Origin: Dehalococcoidia bacterium UBA6808
GTDB taxonomy: Bacteria; Chloroflexota; Dehalococcoidia; GIF9; UBA5629
Direction: 5' to 3'
Length of the DNA stretch: 5,482 nt
Assembly: GCA_002452695.1 (NCBI GenBank)
Contig: DKFA01000016.1
Span: 1-5,482 of the forward strand
The notes beneath the pieces are model-generated. The model was given only the letters and a program-made list of their open reading frames with translations. It was not told where the DNA came from and ran no database searches. Below are positions 1 through 5,482 of this stretch, one piece after another; the first letter of the stretch is position 1; each line of letters starts with the position of its first letter. The position numbers were made by a program, and so were the translations under genes.

Positions 1-599
1 GCATGCGCAGCATGGCTACTTCCGGCGGCTATTACATCTCGGCCATGGCCAGTAGGATAGTCGCCTTGCCGTCTACACAGACCGGCAGTATAGGTGTGAT
101 AACACAGATACCGAACCTCAAAGGCCTCTTCGACAAGCTCGGGATTAAGATGGAAATACTCAAGTCAGGCAAATACAAGGATATGTATGCCGGCATGCGA
201 GAGCTTACGGCTGAGGAAAAGGACATCGTACAGAAAATAACTGATCAGTACTACGAACAATTTATTGATGTGATCGTTAAAGGCAGGCACATGGACCGTC
301 AGAAGGTACTTGAGATTGCCGACGGCCGTATTTATACAGGTGTGGAAGCCAAAGAACTGGGACTTGTGGATGAGCTCGGCGATGTGCAGACTGCCATCGA
401 TCTGGCTGCCGAACTTGCCGGCGTGTCATCTTTCGAGCCCGAATATTACGAGCCGGAAATCACCGGTCTTCTCCGGCGGTTAATGGGGGCCGGCAGCGGA
501 CCGATAAAAGATGCTTTCAAAACTGGTTTTCTCGATGCCGAAGGCATCACGGTGATGCGAATACTCGAAAACCCGTATCCTGTTTATAGATATCAATAG
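1..599 (+). CDS. sppA: Signal peptide peptidase SppA-type serine protease (S49 family), 5' end cut off by window edge
   Basis: Membrane-associated peptidase that in this family degrades leftover signal peptides in or at the cytoplasmic membrane with a Ser-Lys dyad. Numbering from the methionine at base 3, the TSGGYY motif carries the nucleophile Ser7. The following TGSIGVI block is the usual conserved core, and SGKYKDM supplies the presumed general base Lys59, at the spacing seen in the short SppA of Bacillus subtilis. The ADGRIYTG and LGLVDELG motifs (about residues 107-126) and a C-terminal VYRYQ ending also match that short, single-domain type. The visible 198 residues are about two thirds of a typical 300-residue protein. 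The methionine at base 3 is internal, because the catalytic motif follows immediately and the N-terminal membrane anchor would lie upstream. The gene ends in TAG at 597-599 with no clear intrinsic terminator after it. The family call is firm; the exact substrate is not visible. Confidence 0.93.
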   Translation, partial: MRSMATSGGYYISAMASRIVALPSTQTGSIGVITQIPNLKGLFDKLGIKMEILKSGKYKDMYAGMRELTAEEKDIVQKITDQYYEQFIDVIVKGRHMDRQKVLEIADGRIYTGVEAKELGLVDELGDVQTAIDLAAELAGVSSFEPEYYEPEITGLLRRLMGAGSGPIKDAFKTGFLDAEGITVMRILENPYPVYRYQ

Positions 600-639
600 A
601 TTAGCGCCAATCGCCTTTCATGGCTGAACAACAGATCTT

Positions 640-668
640 TTGATACATGTTCTGAAACGTTATATCAT
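640..668 (+). promoter_or_regulatory. Predicted sigma-70-type promoter for the ctaB-acs-tgt group
   Basis: TTGATA at 640-645 (5 of 6 to TTGACA) is followed after exactly 17 nt by TATCAT at 663-668 (5 of 6 to TATAAT). The site lies in the only sizeable gap before ctaB, in locally AT-rich DNA. Transcription would start near 675 and leave a leader of about 35-40 nt. This is a consensus match by eye; AT-rich gaps also produce chance matches. Confidence 0.5.
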
Positions 669-680
669 ATTAAGGTTATT

Positions 681-692
681 GTTAAAATTAAC
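681..692. promoter_or_regulatory. Palindrome GTTAA-AA-TTAAC, possible operator
   Basis: Two perfect 5-bp inverted arms (681-685 and 688-692) flank a 2-nt centre. The site sits about 6-17 nt downstream of the transcription start inferred from the promoter at 640-668, where a bound repressor would block initiation or early elongation. I cannot assign a regulator. A 12-nt palindrome in AT-rich DNA may be chance. Confidence 0.25.
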
Positions 693-709
693 TGCACGTT
701 GACCGGATA

Positions 710-1600
710 TTGGAATTGAGAGCGATAATCAAACCTAAAGCCAGTCTTGCCGACTATATCGATGTACTCAAACCCAGAGAGACGAGCCTGTTGGTTTTCA
801 TAGGCACATGCGCCGCCATCATCGCTGCTTCAACTACCACCGCTGGGTTCCCCGTCCGTGATTTAATTATCACCGTCATTGCCATCCTTTGCGGCAGCGC
901 CGGTGCCAATGGTTTAACCAACTACCTTGACCGTGATGTGGATGCCCGGATGAAAAGGACCTGCCACAGGTCGCTTGCAGCGGGCAGGATCGACCCTCCT
1001 GCCAAAGCCCTTCCCCTGATAATTATAATGATCGTGATCGGCCTGGCGCTTGCCTGGATGCTATCGCCGGTCTGCTTCTTTATCGGCCTGGTCGGCATGG
1101 TTTCATCAGCAATCTGGCGCAAGACCGTATCCTGCACCTTTCTCGGCATCATCGCGGGCAGCGCTCCTATCCTGATCGGCTGGTACGCTATCACCAAGCA
1201 GCCTGTGATTGATATCCTGCCGGTACTGTTCTTTATCATGATCGCGTTCTGGACGCCCCTGCATGTCTGGACTCTCATGATCGCCCACAGAGATGATTAC
1301 GAAAACGCCGGACTCCATTATTTCCCGCTCAGCTGGAAGGACAGAGATGTTATCAGGCTCCTTGCTGTCATGTCGATTATGCTGGCTGTAATGGGCCTGC
1401 TGATCTACCTGTTGTCAGGCAGGTTTCACCTGTTGTATCTGATCGTTTCTTCATTGCTTAGTCTTGCGATGGTTATAGCCAGCATAAGGCTGTTGTTCAA
1501 CCCGGTTTCCCAGAATGCCTGGGTGGTATACAAGCTGTCGGCTTTCCCTTACCTCGGTATTATATTTACAATAATGGCAGTGGATGCATGGCTTCATTAG
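710..1600 (+). CDS. ctaB: CtaB/CyoE-like protohaem IX farnesyltransferase (haem o synthase), UbiA superfamily
   Basis: Polytopic inner-membrane prenyltransferase; in this family it joins the farnesyl group of farnesyl diphosphate to haem b, giving haem o for haem-copper oxidases. Visible motifs are LKPRET (residues 20-25), the Mg-diphosphate motif NYLDRDVDARMKRT (71-84), an APILIGWYA segment (152-160), and FWTPLHVW followed by HRDDYENAG (180-201), all in the family order. About nine hydrophobic segments and 296 residues fit. Departures include RTCHRSL where RTxxRPL is usual, and IWRKTVSC where a YTxxLKRxT-like stretch is usual, so another UbiA-type prenyltransferase is possible. The start is uncertain: TTG at 710 has no Shine-Dalgarno at a workable distance, while TTG at 716 has CCGGAT ending 7-8 nt upstream. 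An in-frame stop at 689-691 and the absence of ATG or GTG leave little choice. The 3' end overlaps the next gene by 13 nt. No terminal oxidase gene is in view. Confidence 0.82.
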   Translation: MELRAIIKPKASLADYIDVLKPRETSLLVFIGTCAAIIAASTTTAGFPVRDLIITVIAILCGSAGANGLTNYLDRDVDARMKRTCHRSLAAGRIDPPAKALPLIIIMIVIGLALAWMLSPVCFFIGLVGMVSSAIWRKTVSCTFLGIIAGSAPILIGWYAITKQPVIDILPVLFFIMIAFWTPLHVWTLMIAHRDDYENAGLHYFPLSWKDRDVIRLLAVMSIMLAVMGLLIYLLSGRFHLLYLIVSSLLSLAMVIASIRLLFNPVSQNAWVVYKLSAFPYLGIIFTIMAVDAWLH

Positions 1601-3039
1601 CTCCCATGAAAAAACACATACTCGATCATGCTTTCTCTCCGGATAGCGTAGCAGTTGTGGGCGCTTCCGACCAGTCTTTTTCCTTCGGTTATCACTTTCT
1701 CAAGCATCTGCTGGATTATAAGTATTCAGGCATTGTCTATCCAGTCAATCCGCGCAAGGAATCAATACTTGGACTGAAGTGCTATCCGAATTTGACTGAG
1801 ATTTCGGGTGAGGTGGAATTCGTTATCTGCTGTCTGCCGGCCAGTAGAATACTTTCTTTGCTGGATGAATGCGCACAGAAAAATGTTAAAGTGGTACACC
1901 TCTTCACGGCCAAGCTGAGTGAAACCGGCAGGCCGGATGCCATCGATCTGGAACAACAAATTTTGCTGAAGGCCAGGCAATACGGAATACGTTTAATAGG
2001 GCCTAACTGCATGGGGGTTTATCATCCTGCTGCCGGCATATCATTTGGCTATGACCTGCCGATCGAACCCGGCAAAATCGGCCTCGTATTTCAGAGTGGC
2101 GGGGCAGCCTGCCTGCTCATCCAGCAATGCGGATTGCTGGGATTGCGCTTCAGTAAGGCAGTTAGCTACGGCAACGCGTTGGACCTGGACGAATGCGACC
2201 TGCTTGAATATTTCATGGAAGACAGCCGCACTGAACTGATCGCCGCCTATTTTGAAGGGGTGAAAGACGGCGCCAGGTTCCTCAAAACTATCAGGCAGGC
2301 CGCGGCTAAAAAGCCGGTAATCGCTGTGAAAGGAGGCAGGGGTAACTCTGGTATCCGGGCGGCAGCTTCACATACTGCCTCATTGGCTGGGACACAGAAC
2401 ATCTGGCATACCGCTCTACGCCAGGCAGGGGTAATGGAAGTCAACAATTTCGATGAAATGGTCAATCTCCTCCAGCTTTTCTATAAGCTGCCGCCCATCT
2501 ATGGCAACAGGGCGGCTATCATGGGCGGCGGTGGTGGTAAATCCGTGATCGGAGCAGACTTGGCAGAGGAAGCTGGATTACAGGTCCCGCCTCTTACCTT
2601 TGAATTAAGAGAGAAGCTCAAGGAACTGGCGCCTGAGATGTGGGACTGGCTGGGAAATCCGATTGACATCTCGATCTTCGGAGACAACATCAATACTATG
2701 CACGGAATATTTGACCTGCTTTCTGACAGCCCTGATTATGATTTCATCATCAGGCAAACAACCGACGAGAATCCCATGGATGACGATCTCTGGACGTTTA
2801 TCATCAGGAGTGAAATCGATGCAGTTGTAGTCGCATTCAAACGTGCTAAAAAACCCCTGGTCTGTGTGCTTAGCGGAGGGAAGCCTGGCCTTGATGACAT
2901 GAAGGACATTCGCTGGCAGACTATGGCTGAGATGAGGTCCCTGCTAATCCGGGAGGGCGTACCAGTATTCGATACTATGCCTGAGGCTGTCACAGCAATA
3001 GGAAAATATGTCCGATATTGGCAGGGCAGGCTGCGTTAA
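1588..3039 (+). CDS. Acyl-CoA synthetase (NDP-forming), alpha-type subunit: CoA-binding and ligase domains without ATP-grasp
   Basis: Relative of ADP-forming acetyl-CoA synthetase and succinyl-CoA synthetase alpha subunits, which interconvert acyl-CoA + ADP + Pi and free acid + CoA + ATP in the cytoplasm. An N-terminal Rossmann CoA-binding domain (about 14-150) begins with SVAVVGAS and includes IYPVNPR-like and LIGPNCMG motifs. A flavodoxin-like ligase domain (about 160-300) has FQSGG, SYGNALDLDECD, YFEG (Glu223, a likely catalytic acid) and SHTASLAG, whose His262 matches the phosphorylated histidine. A third domain (about 305-480) has the MGGGGGKSVIGADLAEEAGL block and NPIDIS. The 483 residues match a stand-alone alpha subunit; the ATP-grasp beta part of fused 700-residue enzymes is absent, and the next gene is unrelated. 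Start ATG 1588 lies inside ctaB; ATG 1606 (residue 7) is an alternative, since neither has a strong ribosome site. Substrate cannot be read from sequence. Confidence 0.88.
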   Translation: MASLAPMKKHILDHAFSPDSVAVVGASDQSFSFGYHFLKHLLDYKYSGIVYPVNPRKESILGLKCYPNLTEISGEVEFVICCLPASRILSLLDECAQKNVKVVHLFTAKLSETGRPDAIDLEQQILLKARQYGIRLIGPNCMGVYHPAAGISFGYDLPIEPGKIGLVFQSGGAACLLIQQCGLLGLRFSKAVSYGNALDLDECDLLEYFMEDSRTELIAAYFEGVKDGARFLKTIRQAAAKKPVIAVKGGRGNSGIRAAASHTASLAGTQNIWHTALRQAGVMEVNNFDEMVNLLQLFYKLPPIYGNRAAIMGGGGGKSVIGADLAEEAGLQVPPLTFELREKLKELAPEMWDWLGNPIDISIFGDNINTMHGIFDLLSDSPDYDFIIRQTTDENPMDDDLWTFIIRSEIDAVVVAFKRAKKPLVCVLSGGKPGLDDMKDIRWQTMAEMRSLLIREGVPVFDTMPEAVTAIGKYVRYWQGRLR

Positions 3040-3054
3040 GAGCGCGACTGTATT

Positions 3055-4245
3055 ATGACGGGCACGAATTTTACCATATCCTTTAATTGTCCAACCACGC
3101 AGGCACGATTGGGTGAGTTAAAACTACTGCACGGTGCCGTGCAAACGCCCATTTTTTTACCTGTCGGAACACAGGCCACCGTGCGCAGCCTGACGCCGGA
3201 AGACCTCGAGCAGATGCACATAAAGATGATCCTCTGCAATGCCTATCACCTCTATCTTAGGCCCGGTGTAGAAATAGTTGAGAAAGCAGGCGGTTTACAT
3301 AAATTTATGCAATGGAAGCGCCCCATTCTGACCGACAGTGGCGGGTACCAGATCTTCAGCCTTTCTTCTTTCCACAGCATTTCGGAGGAGGGGATCAGCT
3401 TTAAATCGCACATCGACGGCAGTCAGCGCTATATTACGCCGGAGACCTCCGTCGATATTCAGGAAAAACTGGGGGCCGACATAATCATGGCGCTCGATGT
3501 ATGCCCTGAGAGCACGGCCAAAAAAGAACACATCATCCATGCCATGGAATACACTGCCAGGTGGGCACGGCGGTGCCGTGAAGCCAAAAAAGACAACGGG
3601 CAGCTTCTTTTTGGCATCATCCAGGGCGGCACCTATCCGGAGCTTCGCTTGAAGTCAACCGAACAGATCGTTTCTCTGGATTTTCCGGGCTATGCCATTG
3701 GCGGGTTGAGCCTGGGAGAATCCAAGGAGGCCATGTGGTCAACCATCGATTACACTGTGCCGCACATGCCGGCCGATAAGCCCCGCTACCTGATGGGAGT
3801 CGGTTCACCTGAAGATATCGTGGAGGGCATCTCCCGCGGCATCGACATCTTCGATTGCGCCCTGCCCACGCGGGTGGCCAGGAACGGAGCGCTTTTCACC
3901 CGTAAAGGCCGCAAGAACCTTAAGCGCACACTATACAGGGATAACCTGGGGCCCGTTGAGGAGGGCTGCGCCTGTTATACCTGCGCCAATTTCACATCTG
4001 CTTACCTGCACCATCTGTTCAAGTGCGAGGAGTTGCTGGCTTACCGTCTGGCTACCATCCATAACCTGTACTTTATGAACCAGCTGGTGCTGGATATTCG
4101 TGAAGCTGTCCGTCGTGGTGAATATGGAAAGTTCAGGCAGGAATTCCTGTCAGGGTATCAGACCACCGACGAGGAACGCAGGATCGATCAGAAGCTGCGC
4201 GGGCTGGAGACCAAAAAGGAAAGGGATTCCACCGACTTTCAATAA
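3055..4245 (+). CDS. tgt: tRNA-guanine(34) transglycosylase (queuine/preQ1 tRNA-ribosyltransferase)
   Basis: Cytoplasmic enzyme that swaps guanine at the wobble position of GUN-anticodon tRNAs for preQ1 in bacteria, the entry step of queuosine formation on tRNA. The full TIM-barrel pattern is present: TPIFLPVGTQATV (31-43), the acid/base aspartate Asp94 in TDSGGYQ, Asp148 in MALDVC, the QGG segment (190-192), YAIGGLSLGE (213-222), nucleophile Asp267 in GIDIFDCALPTR, and RNGALFTRKGR. The zinc site is Cys305, Cys307, Cys310 (CACYTC) and His336. Length 396 is slightly over the common 370-380 because of a charged C-terminal tail. Cys150 follows the bacterial preQ1-type pattern, but Val149 stands where Glu is usual. 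The start ATG is 15 nt after the acyl-CoA synthetase stop; AAGAG at 3038-3042, 12 nt upstream, is a weak ribosome site. No other queuosine gene is in the window. Confidence 0.97.
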   Translation: MTGTNFTISFNCPTTQARLGELKLLHGAVQTPIFLPVGTQATVRSLTPEDLEQMHIKMILCNAYHLYLRPGVEIVEKAGGLHKFMQWKRPILTDSGGYQIFSLSSFHSISEEGISFKSHIDGSQRYITPETSVDIQEKLGADIIMALDVCPESTAKKEHIIHAMEYTARWARRCREAKKDNGQLLFGIIQGGTYPELRLKSTEQIVSLDFPGYAIGGLSLGESKEAMWSTIDYTVPHMPADKPRYLMGVGSPEDIVEGISRGIDIFDCALPTRVARNGALFTRKGRKNLKRTLYRDNLGPVEEGCACYTCANFTSAYLHHLFKCEELLAYRLATIHNLYFMNQLVLDIREAVRRGEYGKFRQEFLSGYQTTDEERRIDQKLRGLETKKERDSTDFQ

Positions 4246-4278
4246 ACGGGCTATGATGTTAATATAAAAAGCCTGTTT
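4244..4278 (+). terminator. Stem-loop after tgt, weak terminator or attenuator candidate
   Basis: AAACGGGCT (4244-4252) pairs with AGCCTGTTT (4270-4278), giving nine base pairs including one G-U, around a 17-nt AT-rich loop. The left arm overlaps the tgt stop codon. The bases after the stem (CATCTT) are only partly T-rich, so efficient intrinsic termination is doubtful. The loop also holds promoter-like AT-rich sequence (TAATAT, TATAAA at 4260-4268) without a good -35 partner. Confidence 0.3.
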
Positions 4279-4284
4279 CATCTT

Positions 4285-4301
4285 AAAGGCAAACGCAAAT
4301 G
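4285..4301 (+). promoter_or_regulatory. Ribosome binding site and ATG start of the LivG-type ATPase gene
   Basis: AAAGG at 4285-4289 lies 9 nt before the ATG at 4299. It is the clearest Shine-Dalgarno-like site in the window and supports this start. AAAGGC at 4285-4290 can also pair with GCCT(G)TT at 4271-4277, which would hide the site. Confidence 0.5.
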
Positions 4302-5111
4302 AGCGACAAAGAAGTAATTTTAAAATTATCGGATGTATCCCTGGCTTTCGGTGGCGTCAAGGCGCTGACGGATATCGATGTCGAGATCAAAAAAAATGAG
4401 ATACTGGCCATTATCGGTCCTAACGGCGCCGGCAAGACCTGCCTGCTGAACTGCATTAACGGCTTCTACAGGCCCCAGAAAGGCCGGATTACTTTTAACG
4501 GCAGGGATATCGGCGGCATCCGCTCGGACAAAGTTGCCAAAATGGGCATAGCCCGCACTTTTCAGAATATCGAGCTGTATTCCGGCCTCAGCACACTGGA
4601 TAACATCATGGCTGCCCGTCACGTGTTGATGAAACAGAACCTGTTCAGCACTTTGCTCTACTTTGGCCCGGCCAGGAAGGAAGAGCTCGAGCACCGCAAG
4701 ACCATCGAGGATATTATCGACTTTCTTGAGATAGAGCATATCCGTAAGAGCATCGTAGGCTCGCTGCCATACGGCCTGCGCAAACGGGTGGAACTGGGAA
4801 GAGCGCTGGCCCTGGAGCCCAAAGTGCTGCTGCTGGATGAGCCCATGGCAGGCATGAACCTGGAAGAGAAAGAGGATATCGCCCGCTTTATCTACGATAT
4901 CTTCGAAGGACAGGGCGAATCCTACCCGGACACCCCCGTACTGCGCGACGGCGTCGATTCCATCGTGCTGATCGAGCACGACATGGGCGTGGTCATGGAC
5001 CTCGCCGACAGGATCGTGGTCCTCGATTTCGGGCGCAAGATCGCCGAAGGCACGCCCGCTGAGATAGCCGCCAATAAGCAGGTCATCGCCGCTTACCTGG
5101 GGCAGAACTGA
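4299..5111 (+). CDS. livG: LivG-type ABC transporter ATP-binding protein (branched-chain amino acid/HAAT importer family)
   Basis: Cytoplasmic ATPase that powers a HAAT-family importer together with LivF, the permeases LivH and LivM and a binding protein. Motifs in order: Walker A GPNGAGKT (40-47), Q-loop Gln89 in ARTFQN, signature LPYGLRKRVELGRALA (156-171, a Liv-type variant of LSGGQ), Walker B KVLLLDEP (175-182), D-loop AGMN (184-187), and H-loop His227 in LIEHDM. The C-terminal VVLDFGRKIAEGTPAEI stretch is typical of LivG. Between the helix after the D-loop and the H-loop strand there is a loop of roughly 15-18 extra residues (about 203-220, GQGESYPDTPVLRDGVD) absent from the standard E. 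coli protein; the ATPase motifs are intact. The 53-nt gap after tgt holds a good ribosome site. Permease and binding-protein genes are not seen, and the LivF partner is convergent. Substrate is uncertain: amino acids, or organic or aromatic acids. Confidence 0.94.
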   Translation: MSDKEVILKLSDVSLAFGGVKALTDIDVEIKKNEILAIIGPNGAGKTCLLNCINGFYRPQKGRITFNGRDIGGIRSDKVAKMGIARTFQNIELYSGLSTLDNIMAARHVLMKQNLFSTLLYFGPARKEELEHRKTIEDIIDFLEIEHIRKSIVGSLPYGLRKRVELGRALALEPKVLLLDEPMAGMNLEEKEDIARFIYDIFEGQGESYPDTPVLRDGVDSIVLIEHDMGVVMDLADRIVVLDFGRKIAEGTPAEIAANKQVIAAYLGQN

Positions 5112-5115
5112 TTAT

Positions 5116-5482
5116 TTATAGCCAGCGCTTGCGGCGCTTGTAGTGCTTGATTTCCTTGTAGCTTTTCTTGGCCCCGCTGGCCGAGATGCCCATGTAGAAT
5201 TCCTTGACATCTTCACGGCCCTTGAGGTAATCGGCTGAACCGTCCAGCACCACGCGGCCGTTCTCCATCACGTAGCCGTAATGGGCCGTGTTGAGCGCCA
5301 CCCTGACGTTCTGTTCCACCAGCAGGATGGATGTCTTCCTGTCGATATTAAACTTCTTGATTATTCCGTAGATCTGCTCCACCACCATAGGGGCCAGGCC
5401 CAGCGATGGTTCATCCAGCATCATCAGGTGGGGTGCTGCCATCATAGCCCGCCCGATCACCAGCATCTGCTGTTCGCCGCCG
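5116..5482 (-). CDS. livF: LivF-type ABC transporter ATP-binding protein, N-terminal half beyond the window edge
   Basis: Second ATPase of a branched-chain-amino-acid-type (HAAT) importer, and the probable partner of the LivG-type protein. The visible 121 residues begin inside the signature motif (GGEQQM) and continue through Walker B LMMLDEP (visible residues 19-25), D-loop SLGLAP, and VEQN (55-58), where Gln replaces the H-loop histidine as is usual in LivF. ENGRVVLDGSADYL and VKEFYMG complete the typical C-terminal half. Walker A would lie to the right of the window. After the normal LivF end there is a strongly basic tail, KKSYKEIKHYKRRKRWL, longer than in the E. coli protein. From memory this tail recurs in Liv-type ATPases encoded near acyl-CoA ligases; this was not checked. 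The stop TAA (5118-5116) is four bases from the livG stop, on the opposite strand. The methionine near 5466 is internal, not the start. Confidence 0.94.
   Translation of the reverse strand, partial: GGEQQMLVIGRAMMAAPHLMMLDEPSLGLAPMVVEQIYGIIKKFNIDRKTSILLVEQNVRVALNTAHYGYVMENGRVVLDGSADYLKGREDVKEFYMGISASGAKKSYKEIKHYKRRKRWL

Noticed and set aside
600..639. Intrinsic terminator of sppA
   Set aside because: No G+C-rich stem followed by a T-run could be found; sppA may end by another mechanism or read through.
620..643. Seven-codon open frame (MAEQQIF) after sppA
   Set aside because: No Shine-Dalgarno, very short, and it overlaps the -35 element of the predicted promoter; expected by chance.
922..1278. 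118-codon minus-strand open frame opposite ctaB
   Set aside because: Shadow of ctaB: the product is rich in Ile runs that mirror the membrane codons, with no domain and no ribosome site supporting it.
4244..4290. preQ1 riboswitch near tgt, suggested by the A-rich stretch ATATAAAAA
   Set aside because: It lies downstream of tgt and upstream of a transporter ATPase. The A-rich run sits inside the hairpin loop rather than 3' of a small stem, and the C-rich loop of the preQ1-I core is missing.
4326..4979. 217-codon open frame on the minus strand opposite livG
   Set aside because: It lies entirely antisense to a gene with all ABC ATPase motifs, its translation shows no recognisable domain, and such long shadows arise from codon bias on the coding strand.
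5124..5138. Hairpin AGCGC-TTGCG-GCGCT as a bidirectional terminator between livG and livF
   Set aside because: Only five base pairs, inside the livF coding region for the basic tail, with no T-run on either side.

Overview
This window contains no RNA gene, mobile element, CRISPR array or obvious new system. It reads as a compact, ordinary bacterial chromosome segment of about 50% G+C with six protein genes. It looks like an anaerobic or sediment bacterium. The mix of a CtaB-type prenyltransferase, an NDP-forming acyl-CoA synthetase alpha subunit and LivG/LivF ATPases with unusual tails suggests Chloroflexota (Dehalococcoidia-like), with Desulfobacterota as an alternative. That assignment comes from recall of protein styles and was not tested by any search.

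Layout. Positions 1-599 hold the 3' two thirds of an SppA-type (S49) membrane peptidase, cut by the left edge. Positions 600-709 are an AT-rich gap with a good sigma-70-like promoter (TTGATA, 17 nt, TATCAT) and a 12-nt palindrome just past the predicted transcription start. From there runs a tight same-strand group: a CtaB/CyoE-like haem o synthase (710-1600), an acyl-CoA synthetase alpha subunit overlapping it by 13 nt (1588-3039), and a tRNA-guanine transglycosylase 15 nt further on (3055-4245). A 53-nt spacer with possible competing hairpins leads to a LivG-type ABC ATPase (4299-5111). Four bases later, on the opposite strand, is the end of a LivF-type ATPase (5116 to the right edge).

How the genes fit together. 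The ctaB-acs-tgt group looks like a housekeeping cotranscription unit rather than a pathway: haem modification, acid/CoA-thioester energy conversion and tRNA queuosine modification. LivG and LivF are the two ATPases of a branched-chain-amino-acid-type (HAAT) importer, but here they converge tail to tail instead of sharing an operon. Their sequence details (a loop insertion in LivG, a basic KRRKRWL tail in LivF) resemble, from memory, the Liv-type importers often found beside acyl-CoA ligases, so the substrate may be an organic or aromatic acid rather than an amino acid. The points most worth a second look are the convergent ATPases, the acyl-CoA synthetase alpha subunit without a neighbouring ATP-grasp partner, and the tgt-livG spacer.
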